Source of the DNA: Dickeya undicola
Lineage (GTDB): Bacteria; Pseudomonadota; Gammaproteobacteria; Enterobacterales; Enterobacteriaceae
Direction: 5' to 3'
Length of the DNA stretch: 64,000 nucleotides
Assembly: GCF_000784735.1 (NCBI RefSeq)
Contig: NZ_JSYG01000004.1
Span: 248,001 to 312,000, forward strand
Positions 29,129 through 39,139 of the stretch are shown piece by piece. Below the pieces are notes generated by a model that worked only from the letters and a program-made list of their open reading frames with translations, was not told the origin of the DNA and did not search any database. The position numbers and the translations under genes are program-made. Position 1 is the first letter of the stretch. Every line of letters begins with the position of its first letter.

Positions 29129-29170
29129 AAAGCCGCCCCAATCATCCAGACGAGGCGGCTTTAGTTTTTT
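29129..29170 (+). terminator. terminator of the small-protein unit
   Basis: AAAGCCGCC (29129-29137) and GGCGGCTTT (29154-29162) form a perfect 9-bp stem, followed by AGTTTTTT. It is a strong intrinsic terminator 18 bp after the small-protein stop codon. Confidence 0.9.
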
Positions 29171-29226
29171 CACTCCCTTCTGACAGTTATTCCGCAGTCT
29201 TCTTCATCCTTGTATCTGATTTCTGG

Positions 29227-31425
29227 TCACTTCGTTGACGCTGTCTGACCTTTTTGCGTTTGCGGCAGCACAATCTCGACATTTTCCATCATGCCTTTAT
29301 CCTCGTGGTCCAAAATGTGGCAATGCAGTACGAACTCGCCGATATAACGCTGATAGCGAGTCCTCAGCAGTACGCGATAGTAGTTCTGTGGCGTTCCGGT
29401 CAACTGACCCGGCAACAGGTTGGTTTTCACGAAGATGGTGTCTTTCCACTGCCCTTTTAGGCCTGCGAACTGGCTGTCGCCATCGGCTTCCGTTACACCG
29501 GGCAAACTGACGTCACGTCCCTGCGGATCATAAATCGCGACAATCTGGAACGGATTCACGTGGATATGAAACGGATGGCTAACGCTGTACGAGCGCAATT
29601 CCCACTCCTGTGATGCCCATAACGGCAAAGTCAGGTCAATCCATTTCGGGTCATAAGCCCGTATGTGTTTCGGCAACCATATGCCGTTAACGTTCTCGAC
29701 GCCAAAATCGTGACCAATAGCGAAGACATTGTTTGCCTTCGGCTGTGTGCCGCCGGCAAAGAAAACGATTTTCTGTTGTGGCTGACCAGCAATCTCTTCA
29801 TCACTCACATCCCTTGTATGCGGTGCGAACCGGGTGAGATAGATCTGGTTATCGTCACGATTCAAATCTCGAATAACCGCCTGGCGAACCTCTTCCGGCA
29901 TCAACTTCTGCGCCGAATAGGTCAGTTTCCGCCGTAAGTTCGGCACAACGTCCCGCACGGCAATACTGTCCGTGCCAGATACGGAAACAAACCCCAGCAA
30001 ACTGTTACCCTGAGCTTTACCAGTAATACTGCCGGTCATGGATTGCTGCGGTTGAATCATGCAATAACCGCCCGCTTGCGGAAACATCGCCAGCAGGTCA
30101 TAACGATACCCTGGCTGTAGCGTGACTTTATCCGCCGTCAGCGAGTGAGACATCGTCAAGCCATCAGCGGCGACCACCTGGAATGGCACCTTTTCACCAG
30201 AACAGAGTTCATTAATCAGCGCGCTGACGTCCTGACGCCGTAAATTGCCCAGATAAGCCTTGCGATGCAACGCGTTGAGACTCTGGCCCGGCTTTATTTT
30301 GCGGAACTCCAGATTGATGGTTTCCCGCACCCCCGCGTGAATCAGCCGCCAACGTTCTACCTGCCCGGCGGTGGCTTTAAACGTCGGCAGTACCACACCA
30401 TTGATGCTGGTCCATCGGCCGGACGCCTGCCAGGTGCCTGGGCCAAACTGATCGTAATCTTCAATGACACCGGTTTCCTCAGGGCGGCAGTCCCAGTTGA
30501 TATTTCCCTGCTTATCTCGTTTCAGCTTGCCGTTCGGCCCCAGACAGGCGTACTGAATCTGTTGAAACAATACCGTATGTTCAGGAAATGGCTGCTGACT
30601 GTCGGGATCAACCAACAGCGTATCCAGATCGCCGTTCGATATATCCGTAGGTTTGCGGTTGCCATGCACAATCAACGCCCCCGCCATACCGCTGGAAACC
30701 TGCAACGCGGTGGAACCGTGCCGATGTGAGTGATACCAGAAAGTGCCAGCCGGGATGTCCTGTGAGAAGTTGTACTGGTATTCGAAACTGTTACCCGGAT
30801 TCACCGACAGCAGCACATTATCACTATTGCCTGTCGGGCTGATCCAGACACCGTGGGCATGTAGGTTAGTCCCATTAAAACAGTGAGGAGGATCGAACAA
30901 CTTTGGCGATGATAGCGAACCGTTCATCATACGGGTGTGAGAAGAGGTTGTCGCACCATCATTCATCTGATGCGCCTGGCAGCTGTTATCCACCGGTAAA
31001 TTATTCTTGAGCAGGATGCGCACCGTATCACCAGGCATCACATCAATCTGGGGAGCCACGAACGGTGTCCCAATAACTGACTGCCTGTCCGTACTGCCGG
31101 TGTAACCCCGTAAGTGTACCCTTTGAAAACGGTTTTGCGACGGATCATAAATTTTTCCGTCAACATACCCGACATCCAACTCATAATATTTCTCCTGATT
31201 CCCTTCCTGCACTCCGCTGAAATGGTTCTGCAATAGCGATCTGACCAACCGCTGTAAATGCGGCGGGTTTTCAAATAGAAAATCACCCTCTTTATTTTCA
31301 TCCTGTGGACTTTTATTTATTACCGACGATTCATCGGCATGGCTATTACATACCCCCCATGTCAGCAGAAAAATAAAAACACCACAGCGTGTCATTCTGT
31401 ATCCAACCTTGTCACATGTTGCCAT
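29227..31425 (-). CDS. large secreted multicopper oxidase
   Basis: The 732-residue protein has an N-terminal signal sequence (FIFLLTWGVCNSHA, cleavage likely near residue 31) and all four multicopper oxidase motifs: HAHGVW, WYHSHRHG, HPFHIHVN and HCHILDHEDKGMM. The last supplies Cys and His ligands and a Met at the axial type 1 position. It is much longer than CueO (516) because of long inserts between motifs, and has no Met-rich segment like that of CueO. The start at 31425 has AGGGG eight bases upstream; the frame is open nine codons further. Substrate (phenolic, metal or other) is unknown. It stands alone between nuoN and the small-protein unit. Confidence 0.9.
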   Translation of the reverse strand: MATCDKVGYRMTRCGVFIFLLTWGVCNSHADESSVINKSPQDENKEGDFLFENPPHLQRLVRSLLQNHFSGVQEGNQEKYYELDVGYVDGKIYDPSQNRFQRVHLRGYTGSTDRQSVIGTPFVAPQIDVMPGDTVRILLKNNLPVDNSCQAHQMNDGATTSSHTRMMNGSLSSPKLFDPPHCFNGTNLHAHGVWISPTGNSDNVLLSVNPGNSFEYQYNFSQDIPAGTFWYHSHRHGSTALQVSSGMAGALIVHGNRKPTDISNGDLDTLLVDPDSQQPFPEHTVLFQQIQYACLGPNGKLKRDKQGNINWDCRPEETGVIEDYDQFGPGTWQASGRWTSINGVVLPTFKATAGQVERWRLIHAGVRETINLEFRKIKPGQSLNALHRKAYLGNLRRQDVSALINELCSGEKVPFQVVAADGLTMSHSLTADKVTLQPGYRYDLLAMFPQAGGYCMIQPQQSMTGSITGKAQGNSLLGFVSVSGTDSIAVRDVVPNLRRKLTYSAQKLMPEEVRQAVIRDLNRDDNQIYLTRFAPHTRDVSDEEIAGQPQQKIVFFAGGTQPKANNVFAIGHDFGVENVNGIWLPKHIRAYDPKWIDLTLPLWASQEWELRSYSVSHPFHIHVNPFQIVAIYDPQGRDVSLPGVTEADGDSQFAGLKGQWKDTIFVKTNLLPGQLTGTPQNYYRVLLRTRYQRYIGEFVLHCHILDHEDKGMMENVEIVLPQTQKGQTASTK

Positions 31426-31758
31426 ATCACTATCCCCTCTAGCCAAACCCACTAATTACTCATTGAATTTAATGGATAAAATAACAACCCCTCTTTATTA
31501 GCCCGACTCGCCTCACAAGGACTGTAAATAAAAAAAGATCTTGTCATTATTTCCAAGCCAGACATTCCGGGGGAAAGTAAATAGCTCGTTCATTTCGGGC
31601 AATCAGATATTTTCCTAATCCCGTCAAAGACACTGTGTCGATATTTTTCTGTACATAATGCCGTTCGATAACTGATTCAAAACCAGGACATTAAAACTTG
31701 AGGCAGGGTTTGAAAATCGAGTGAAAAAGATGAAGATGACAAATTCGTAAGGATAAAA
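31426..31758. other. upstream region of the multicopper oxidase gene, no gene seen
   Basis: About 330 bp of AT-rich sequence separate the oxidase from the nuo terminator. It presumably contains the oxidase promoter. I saw no palindrome or known operator that I could support. Confidence 0.5.
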
Positions 31759-31782
31759 AAAGCCGCGATAACTCGCGGCTTT
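31759..31782 (-). terminator. terminator of the nuo operon
   Basis: AAAGCCGCG and CGCGGCTTT form a perfect 9-bp stem with a 6-base loop. On the minus strand a T-run follows directly. It lies 20 bp past the nuoN stop. Confidence 0.93.
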
Positions 31783-31801
31783 CAGTACGGTATGAGAGAA
31801 A

Positions 31802-33259
31802 TTACATCAACGGCTGCGCCAGTTGCACCAGCGAAATCAGCGGCTGCGGGTAAAGCCCCAGCACCAGTACGAGTACGGATGAAATCAGTACCACAACGCC
31901 ACCCGCGGTCAACGCCCAGTTATTCGGCGTATCGCGATTCAGAGTTTGCGGTGCGCTTAAATACAAGCTTATCAATACACGCAGGTAGTAATACAGGCCG
32001 ATGGCGCTACCTACGACGACTGCCGCACTTAACCACCACAGGTGAGCGTTCACACCTACCGCCAGTACGTAGAATTTGCCGAAGAAGCCCAGTGTCATCG
32101 GAATACCGGCCAGTGATAGCATCATCACCGTCATCACCGCAGACAGGATCGGCTTATGCCAGAACAGACCACGATAGGAGAATAACGAATCCGCATCCGG
32201 CCCCCGATATGGGCTGGACATCAGGCTCACCACGCCGAACGCGCCCAGGCTGCTGAACAGGTAACCGGCCAGATATACGCCGATGGTTTCCAGCGCCATC
32301 TGGTGCGTCTGTACGGCAATCAGCGCCACCAGCAAGTAACCCAGATGCGCGATAGACGAGTACCCTAACAGACGTTTGATGTTGCTCTGCGCCACCGCCA
32401 TCAGGTTACCGAACAGGATTGACGCGAACGCGATCACACCCAGCGTGGTGCGTACCGATTCGGTATCCACCAACGGTGCATACAGGAACAAACGCATCAC
32501 AGCACCGAAAATAGCGATCTTGCTGGCGGTCGCCAGGAAGGTCGACACTGGTGCCGGTGCCCCCTGATACACATCCGGCGTCCACAAGTGGAACGGCACC
32601 AGAGACAGTTTGAAGCCCAGCCCAACCAGCATCATACCCAAGCCCGCCAGCAACAGCGGCGCATGTAACTGGTGATCGTTCAGGCTCTTACCGAGGCTGG
32701 CAAAGCTCAGGCTGCCGGAATCGGCATACACCAGCGCCATACCAAACAGCAGGAACGAGGACGCCGCAGCAGACAACAGCATGTATTTGATGGCGGCTTC
32801 CAGCGAACGTTTCTGGCGGAAAGCATAACCCACCATACCGAACAACGGCAGGGAGATCAGTTCGATGCCGATGAAGAACGCCGCCAAATGGTTGGCGCTC
32901 GCCAGCAGAATACCGCCCAGCGCAGCAATCAGCACCAGCAGATAGAACTCATCTTTGTTGTCCGGGTAGCCTTCCAGCCACGGGTAGGCGAATGTACTGG
33001 TCGCCAGACTCGCCGCCAGCACCAGGCCGGTATAGAACATCGAAAATCCGTCCACCCGGATCAACGGGGTGACATCGGTCGGCCCAACCTGGCCAACCAG
33101 ATACAGCGATAACAACGCGATGTTCAGGCCGATAACCGTCAACGTAGCGTTGACAAAATGGTTGCGTCGCCACGCAATGCACAGCATCACAACCACGACT
33201 GTCAATCCAACGATTAACAGTGGCGATATCGCGATCAGTTGTTGAGGAGTTATTGTCAT
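31802..33259 (-). CDS. nuoN: NADH-quinone oxidoreductase subunit N
   Basis: The 485-residue antiporter-like membrane subunit has about 14 helices and the same length as E. coli NuoN. The Mrp-type proton channel core is visible as [23 protein letters not shown] and a preceding broken helix. It ends the operon, with nuoM six bases upstream and an intrinsic terminator downstream. Confidence 0.98.
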   Translation of the reverse strand: MTITPQQLIAISPLLIVGLTVVVVMLCIAWRRNHFVNATLTVIGLNIALLSLYLVGQVGPTDVTPLIRVDGFSMFYTGLVLAASLATSTFAYPWLEGYPDNKDEFYLLVLIAALGGILLASANHLAAFFIGIELISLPLFGMVGYAFRQKRSLEAAIKYMLLSAAASSFLLFGMALVYADSGSLSFASLGKSLNDHQLHAPLLLAGLGMMLVGLGFKLSLVPFHLWTPDVYQGAPAPVSTFLATASKIAIFGAVMRLFLYAPLVDTESVRTTLGVIAFASILFGNLMAVAQSNIKRLLGYSSIAHLGYLLVALIAVQTHQMALETIGVYLAGYLFSSLGAFGVVSLMSSPYRGPDADSLFSYRGLFWHKPILSAVMTVMMLSLAGIPMTLGFFGKFYVLAVGVNAHLWWLSAAVVVGSAIGLYYYLRVLISLYLSAPQTLNRDTPNNWALTAGGVVVLISSVLVLVLGLYPQPLISLVQLAQPLM

Positions 33260-33265
33260 GGCGAA

Positions 33266-34801
33266 TTACAGCCCTGTCGTTGAAATTGTTGAACCCTGAA
33301 CCGATGACGCAAACCATTGCTGGATATTGGCCATCGCCGCGCTGGATGTATCCAGGATTGGCTGCGGATAAACGCCCAGCAGCACCAACAGCACTACCAG
33401 CAGCAGAATAAGCGACAATTCACGCGCACTCATTGCCTGCAAAGGCGTGTCCGATTTGGCGGCACCGTAGAAAGCGCGCTGCATCATCACCAGCGAATAA
33501 ACGGAAGCAAACACCAGACCGAAGGTGGAAATCACCGTAATCACCGGCACTACCGGATAGCTGCCGAACAGAATCATGAATTCGCCGACAAAGTTACCCG
33601 TACCCGGCATCCCGAGCGTAGCTACCGCGAAAAACAGCGACAGTGCAGGCAGGTAGCGGATACGTCCCCACAAACCACCCATCTGACGCAAATCGCGGGT
33701 ATGAAGACGTTCATACAACTGACCGCAAATAATGAACATCCCAGCGGCTGACAGGCCGTGAGCAATCATCTGCACCACCGCGCCTTGATAGGCCAGTTGA
33801 CTGCCGGAATAGATGGCAATCATCACAAAACCCATGTGTGACACAGAAGTGTAAGCGATAAGGCGCTTGATGTCGGTTTGTTTGAACGCCATCCAGGCAC
33901 CGTAGAAGATACCGATAACACCCAACCACATGGCGATTGGTGCAAAATCGTGAGAGGCGTTCGGGAACAGCGGCAGGCTGAAGCGCAGCAGACCGTAGGC
34001 AGCGGTTTTCAGCAAAATCCCCGCCAGGTCAACTGAACCAGCGGTCGGGGCCTGGCTGTGTGCATCCGGCAGCCAGCCATGCAACGGCACCAGCGGCATT
34101 TTCACCGCGAAAGCAATGAAGAAGCCCAGCATCAACGCATATTCCAGCCCGTAGGACATTGGCGTTTTCAACAGGCGAGAATAATCGAAGGTCCATTCGC
34201 CGGTGGCATTATGGTGCACAAACACCAGCGCCAGGATAGCAATCAACATCACCAGACCACTGGCCTGCGTATAGATGAAGAACTTGGTTGCCGCCGCGAT
34301 ACGGGTTTTACCATCCGAGCCTTTGTGCCCCCACAGTGCGATCAGGAAGTACATCGGCACCAACATCATTTCCCAGAAGAAGAAGAACAGGAACATGTCG
34401 ATGGCCAGGAAGACACCAATCACACCGCCGAGAATCCACAGCAGGTTCAGATGGAAGAAACCCTGATAACGTTGAATCTCACGCCAGGAACAGAGGATCG
34501 CCAGTACGCCCAGCAGGCCAGTCAGCACGACCATCAGTAATGACAGCCCGTCCAGCGCCAGGTGAATCGAGATACCAAAACGCGGTATCCAGTTCAGCAC
34601 AAACTCCGACTGCCATTGCGGCAGGCCCGTCGGTGTCGCCAGCGAAAAGCCGCCCTGCAGCCACAACTGCAGTGACAGCGCCAGTGTCAGCCCCATGGAG
34701 ATCAGCGCGATCCAGCGCGGCACGCGAGTGCCAAAACGCTCGAGCTGCCAGCACAGCAGGCCGCCGATAAAGGGGATAAGAATCAGCCAAGGTAGTAGCA
34801 T
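33266..34801 (-). CDS. nuoM: NADH-quinone oxidoreductase subunit M
   Basis: The 511-residue antiporter-like proton-pumping subunit starts MLLPWLILIPFIGG. The frame is open 20 codons earlier but the E. coli start fits at 34801. The channel motifs are FAVKMPLVPLHGWLPDAHSQAPTAG (Lys of the central chain) and FFFFWEMMLVPMYF (the conserved Glu). A 96-bp gap separates it from nuoL. Confidence 0.98.
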   Translation of the reverse strand: MLLPWLILIPFIGGLLCWQLERFGTRVPRWIALISMGLTLALSLQLWLQGGFSLATPTGLPQWQSEFVLNWIPRFGISIHLALDGLSLLMVVLTGLLGVLAILCSWREIQRYQGFFHLNLLWILGGVIGVFLAIDMFLFFFFWEMMLVPMYFLIALWGHKGSDGKTRIAAATKFFIYTQASGLVMLIAILALVFVHHNATGEWTFDYSRLLKTPMSYGLEYALMLGFFIAFAVKMPLVPLHGWLPDAHSQAPTAGSVDLAGILLKTAAYGLLRFSLPLFPNASHDFAPIAMWLGVIGIFYGAWMAFKQTDIKRLIAYTSVSHMGFVMIAIYSGSQLAYQGAVVQMIAHGLSAAGMFIICGQLYERLHTRDLRQMGGLWGRIRYLPALSLFFAVATLGMPGTGNFVGEFMILFGSYPVVPVITVISTFGLVFASVYSLVMMQRAFYGAAKSDTPLQAMSARELSLILLLVVLLVLLGVYPQPILDTSSAAMANIQQWFASSVQGSTISTTGL

Positions 34802-34897
34802 GGCGTTTTGTGTCCCTAAATTAAAGAAAACGAAAAACTTGCTGCCTGCGGGGCCACTCATCAGCGAGCGCCCCGCCCCTCTGCATTACCGCATCGT

Positions 34898-36748
34898 TTA
34901 GACCAGCAACAGCAACGCCAGCACCACCACGGCACCGACCCCCATTGAGGCGACATACCAGCGCACCTGCCCGTTTTCGCTGACGATCAGCGCACGGTTG
35001 CCCCAGCGGGTCAGGATAGCCGGAATGTTCATCAGCGCATTGAGCGGGTCGCGCTGCAGCAATGTCGCAATAGCCAGATACGGTTTGACGAAGACCTTGT
35101 CGTACAACCAGTCGAATCCCCATGCATGGAACCACCATGTCGAGAAGAAACGACCCGGCGCACTGTTGGCAACGCTCGTCACCAACCGACGTTTGCCCAG
35201 CCACAGCGCAGCCGCCAGCAGAATACCGGCAATGGCTACCACGCCGGAGGCGATTTCCAGCGTCATAACCTGACCGTGCTCAAGCTCGGTCGTAGCCGGT
35301 AGTACGCCATGCAGCGGCAGAGCAATCTGAGCGCCAACAAAGGTGGACAGCACCAGCAGCACCAACAACGGCAGGTGATGAGAAATCCCCTTGCCTGCGT
35401 GGGCTTTGGTTTTTGCTTCACCGTGGAACACGATAAAAATCATCCGGAAGGTGTACAACGACGTCATGAACGCGCCCACCAGACCGGCAATCACCAGGTT
35501 AATGTGACCATTGGCCCAGGCACCTGCCAGAATTTCATCCTTACTGAAGAAACCCGCGGTGACCATTGGCAACGCCGACAGGGCGGCACCGCCCACCAGG
35601 AAGCAGGCATACACCAGCGGAATGGTCTTACGCAGCCCACCCATCTTGAAGATGTTCTGCTCGTGATGGCAGGCCAGGATTACCGAACCGGACGACAGGA
35701 ACAGCAGCGCTTTGAAGAATGCATGGGTCATCAGGTGGAAAATAGCCGCATCCCACGCCTGAACACCGAGCGCCAGAAACATGTAGCCAATCTGACTCAT
35801 CGTCGAGTAGGCCAGCACGCGCTTGATATCGGTTTGCACCAGCGCGGCGAAACCGGCCAGCAGCAGCGTAACCGCCCCGACATTAGCAACCAGATTCAGT
35901 ACGTCCGGTGCCAGCAGGAACAAACCGTGGGTACGGGCGATCAGATACACGCCCGCGGTCACCATGGTTGCGGCGTGGATCAACGCGGAAACCGGCGTCG
36001 GACCAGCCATCGCATCCGCCAGCCAGGTCTGCAACGGCAACTGCGCCGATTTACCGACCGCACCACCCAGCAGCATCAGTGTCGCCCAGGTGATCACCGG
36101 GGAGCCTTCGGCCAGATGCTGCGGTGCCAGGACCATCAGGTCGCGGAAGTTCAGCGTGCCCAACTCGCGATACAGGATAAACAGCGCGAACGCCAGGAAC
36201 ACGTCACCCACACGGGTCACGATGAACGCTTTCATCGCCGCAGCACCGTTGTTCGGGTTGGTGTAGTAGAAACCGATCAGCAGATAGCTACACAGCCCCA
36301 CCCCTTCCCAGCCGAGGTACATCAGCAACAGGTTATCCGCCAGCACCAATACCACCATGCTGGCGATAAACAGGTTGGTATAGGCAAAGAAGCGGGAATA
36401 CCCCTCTTCACCGCGCATATACCAAGAGGCGAACAGGTGGATAAAGAAGCCCACACCGGTCACAACCGACAACATAGTCAGTGACAGCCCGTCCAGCGCC
36501 AGCGTGACACCGATGTCGAACTTGCCGACCGTCATCCAGCTCCACAGGTGCTGACTGAAGAAGGTCACTCCGCCAGGCTGTTGCTGGCTGAGAAAATCCA
36601 CTACGACGCCACCAGTGACCAGCGCAGCCAACCCAATCGACCCCACCCCGATAGTGGCGGAAACATTTTCCGACCAGCGCCCGCGAGAGAAGGCCAACAA
36701 CAGGAATCCGATCAGCGGAAACAGAATTGTTAAATAGAGTAAGTTCAT
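34898..36748 (-). CDS. nuoL: NADH-quinone oxidoreductase subunit L
   Basis: The 616-residue protein is the distal antiporter-like subunit, with about 16 membrane helices and the long C-terminal lateral helix that braces NuoM and NuoN. The channel core reads [33 protein letters not shown], in the usual family form. Its ATG overlaps the nuoK stop by 4 bp. Confidence 0.98.
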   Translation of the reverse strand: MNLLYLTILFPLIGFLLLAFSRGRWSENVSATIGVGSIGLAALVTGGVVVDFLSQQQPGGVTFFSQHLWSWMTVGKFDIGVTLALDGLSLTMLSVVTGVGFFIHLFASWYMRGEEGYSRFFAYTNLFIASMVVLVLADNLLLMYLGWEGVGLCSYLLIGFYYTNPNNGAAAMKAFIVTRVGDVFLAFALFILYRELGTLNFRDLMVLAPQHLAEGSPVITWATLMLLGGAVGKSAQLPLQTWLADAMAGPTPVSALIHAATMVTAGVYLIARTHGLFLLAPDVLNLVANVGAVTLLLAGFAALVQTDIKRVLAYSTMSQIGYMFLALGVQAWDAAIFHLMTHAFFKALLFLSSGSVILACHHEQNIFKMGGLRKTIPLVYACFLVGGAALSALPMVTAGFFSKDEILAGAWANGHINLVIAGLVGAFMTSLYTFRMIFIVFHGEAKTKAHAGKGISHHLPLLVLLVLSTFVGAQIALPLHGVLPATTELEHGQVMTLEIASGVVAIAGILLAAALWLGKRRLVTSVANSAPGRFFSTWWFHAWGFDWLYDKVFVKPYLAIATLLQRDPLNALMNIPAILTRWGNRALIVSENGQVRWYVASMGVGAVVVLALLLLV

Positions 36749-37047
36749 CCGCGCATCTCACTGACAGTATCAATATTCAGGGTCTGACGGCGACGATACA
36801 GCTGCAGCAGCAGCGCCAGGCCAATACTGGCTTCCGCCGCGGCCAGCGTAATAGCCAGGATATACATCACCTGACCATCCGATTGCCCCCAATAGCTACC
36901 GGCGACCACGAAAGCCAACGCCGCCGCGTTAATCATGATTTCCAGGCAGATCAGCATGAATAAAAGATTGCGACGAATCACCAGCCCGGTCAGCCCCAAC
37001 ACGAAGAGGATGGCAGCCAGCAGTAAGCCATGTTGTAGCGGAATCAT
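36745..37047 (-). CDS. nuoK: NADH-quinone oxidoreductase subunit K
   Basis: The 100-residue protein has three membrane helices. The two buried glutamates essential for proton transfer are present as Glu36 (ICLEIMIN) and Glu72 (AAAEASIG). It overlaps nuoJ and nuoL by 4 bp each, consistent with coupled translation of membrane subunits. Confidence 0.98.
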   Translation of the reverse strand: MIPLQHGLLLAAILFVLGLTGLVIRRNLLFMLICLEIMINAAALAFVVAGSYWGQSDGQVMYILAITLAAAEASIGLALLLQLYRRRQTLNIDTVSEMRG

Positions 37048-37595
37048 GCGCGTTCCTCCGTTATTTTCTTGTCGGCATCCTGATCTTTGGCAATCAGCTC
37101 CCCGCGCTTGTCTTCACGGCCGATGTGGAAAGCCACCACCAAGCCAGCCAGCAGCAGCATAGATGCCAGCTCGACTGCCAGCACATACGGCCCAAACAGG
37201 CTAATGCCGACCGCTTTGGCATCAACAATATTACCGGCGATGTTCTGGTCAGTGACGCTGATGATCCCTTTGACGATAATCGCCAACAGAACCAGAGACA
37301 GCACCCCCGGCCCCAGCCATACACTGGGTTTTAACCACAGTTTTTCCTGCTCATCCACCGAGTTACCGAGGTTAAGCATCATCACCACGAAGACGAACAG
37401 CACCATGATGGCACCGGCGTAAACAATTATCTCCAGCGCCCCGGCGAAATACGCCCCCAGCGAGAAGAACACACCGGCTACCGCCAGCAACGAAACAATC
37501 AGATAAAGTAATGCATGTACTGGATTGGTATGGGTAATGACACGTAATGTTGCCAGTACCGCAATAATCGCAGTCGCATAAAAAGCGAATTCCAT
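37044..37595 (-). CDS. nuoJ: NADH-quinone oxidoreductase subunit J
   Basis: The 183-residue protein has five membrane helices, with the conserved [19 protein letters not shown] segment that forms the pi-bulge helix near the quinone-coupled channel. The start [10 protein letters not shown] at 37595 is chosen from family alignment; the frame extends 27 codons further into nuoI. The C-terminal tail is charged ([14 protein letters not shown]). Confidence 0.97.
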   Translation of the reverse strand: MEFAFYATAIIAVLATLRVITHTNPVHALLYLIVSLLAVAGVFFSLGAYFAGALEIIVYAGAIMVLFVFVVMMLNLGNSVDEQEKLWLKPSVWLGPGVLSLVLLAIIVKGIISVTDQNIAGNIVDAKAVGISLFGPYVLAVELASMLLLAGLVVAFHIGREDKRGELIAKDQDADKKITEERA

Positions 37596-37605
37596 GCTTG
37601 GCTCC

Positions 37606-38148
37606 TTAGGGCAGCAGGCCTTTAACGTCAATGGGTTTGGCTTCGTTTTCGGCTTCGCCCTTCTCTTTCCCATCAACAGCCATACCGGCCATCCGGTAGA
37701 AGTTGTATTCCGGATATTTACCCGGCCCCGAGATCAGCAGATCGTCTTTTTCGTACACCAGATCCTGACGCTTGAACTCACCCATTTCGAAATCGGGAGT
37801 CAGCTGAATAGCTGTGGTCGGGCAGGCTTCCTCACACATACCGCAGAAAATGCAGCGGGAGAAGTTGATGCGGAAGAACTCAGGATACCAACGGCCATCC
37901 TTCATTTCCGCCTTCTGCAGCGAGATACAGCCTACCGGGCAAGCCACAGCACACAGGTTGCAGGCGACGCAACGTTCCTGTCCGTCCGGATCACGGGTCA
38001 GCACAATACGGCCACGAAAACGCGGTGGCGGATTTACTGGCTCTTCCGGATACATTTTGGTTTCACGCTTTTTAAACGCGTTGGAACCCACCATGCAGAT
38101 ACTGCGTACCTGGGTGCCGAAACCAATCAAAAGTTCTTTCAGTGTCAT
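37606..38148 (-). CDS. nuoI: NADH-quinone oxidoreductase subunit I
   Basis: The 180-residue peripheral-arm subunit has the same length as in E. coli. Two [4Fe-4S] motifs, [12 protein letters not shown] and [12 protein letters not shown], provide clusters N6a and N6b that lead to N2. The N-terminal amphipathic helix docks on the membrane arm. It is 10 bp from nuoJ. Confidence 0.98.
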   Translation of the reverse strand: MTLKELLIGFGTQVRSICMVGSNAFKKRETKMYPEEPVNPPPRFRGRIVLTRDPDGQERCVACNLCAVACPVGCISLQKAEMKDGRWYPEFFRINFSRCIFCGMCEEACPTTAIQLTPDFEMGEFKRQDLVYEKDDLLISGPGKYPEYNFYRMAGMAVDGKEKGEAENEAKPIDVKGLLP

Positions 38149-38164
38149 GGTTTATTCACCCTTA

Positions 38165-39139
38165 TCAAGCGTTGTACAGAATGACTGCGGCGGTCGCCAG
38201 CAGGTTCAGCAGCGTCAGCGGCAGACACACCCGCCAGCCGAATGCCATTACCTGGTCATAACGCGGACGAGGCAACGACGCACGAATCAGGATGAACATC
38301 ATCATGAAAAACGCCGTCTTCAACGCAAACCAGACGAACGGCGGCAGGAAAGGTCCGTGCCAACCACCGAAGAACAGCGTCACGATCAACGCGGAAACCG
38401 TCACGATACCGATATATTCGCCAACGAAGAACAGACCGAACTTCATCCCGGCGTATTCGATGTGGTAACCATCCGCCAGTTCCTGCTCGGCTTCTGGCTG
38501 GTCGAACGGATGACGGTGACACACCGCGACACCCGCGATCGCAAAGGTAATAAAACCAAAGAACTGCGGGACAACGTTCCACACCGTGGACTGCGCATTG
38601 ACGATATCGGCCATGTTGAACGACCCCGCCTGCGCCACTACGCCCATCAGGGACAACCCGAGGAACACTTCATAACTTAGCGTTTGCGCAGAAGCACGCA
38701 CCGCCCCCAGCAGCGAATATTTGTTGTTACTGGACCAACCGGCGAACAGCACAGCGTAAACCGCCAGACCCGCCATCATCAGGAAGAACAGCACCCCGAT
38801 GTTCAGGTTAACCACCTGCCAGGTCGGACTGACCGGTACGATGGCGAACGACAGCAACAGCGAAGTAAAGGCAATCACCGGTGCCAGGGTGAAAATCACC
38901 TTGTCGGCAAACGGCGGCGTCCAGTCTTCCTTGAAGAACATCTTGAGCATGTCCGCCACCAGTTGGAGCGAACCACCCCAGCCCACGCGGTTAGGCCCGT
39001 AACGCCCCTGGAACAGCGCCAGCAGACGGCGCTCCCCCATACTCATGAGCGCGCCGCAGCTCACCACGACCAACAGAATCACGATCGCTTTGCCGACGGT
39101 GGCCAGAATGTCCAGTACTTCCGGAGTCAACCAACTCAT
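38165..39139 (-). CDS. nuoH: NADH-quinone oxidoreductase subunit H
   Basis: The 324-residue membrane subunit forms most of the quinone-binding chamber. The conserved [19 protein letters not shown] and the acidic loop [19 protein letters not shown] are present. Its start overlaps the nuoG stop by 4 bp. Confidence 0.98.
   Translation of the reverse strand: MSWLTPEVLDILATVGKAIVILLVVVSCGALMSMGERRLLALFQGRYGPNRVGWGGSLQLVADMLKMFFKEDWTPPFADKVIFTLAPVIAFTSLLLSFAIVPVSPTWQVVNLNIGVLFFLMMAGLAVYAVLFAGWSSNNKYSLLGAVRASAQTLSYEVFLGLSLMGVVAQAGSFNMADIVNAQSTVWNVVPQFFGFITFAIAGVAVCHRHPFDQPEAEQELADGYHIEYAGMKFGLFFVGEYIGIVTVSALIVTLFFGGWHGPFLPPFVWFALKTAFFMMMFILIRASLPRPRYDQVMAFGWRVCLPLTLLNLLATAAVILYNA

Noticed and set aside
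35309-36484. Long open frame (over 390 codons) on the plus strand across nuoL
   Set aside because: It is antisense to the highly conserved nuoL, has composition expected of a complementary frame (rich in His, Gln and Arg), and no ribosome site.
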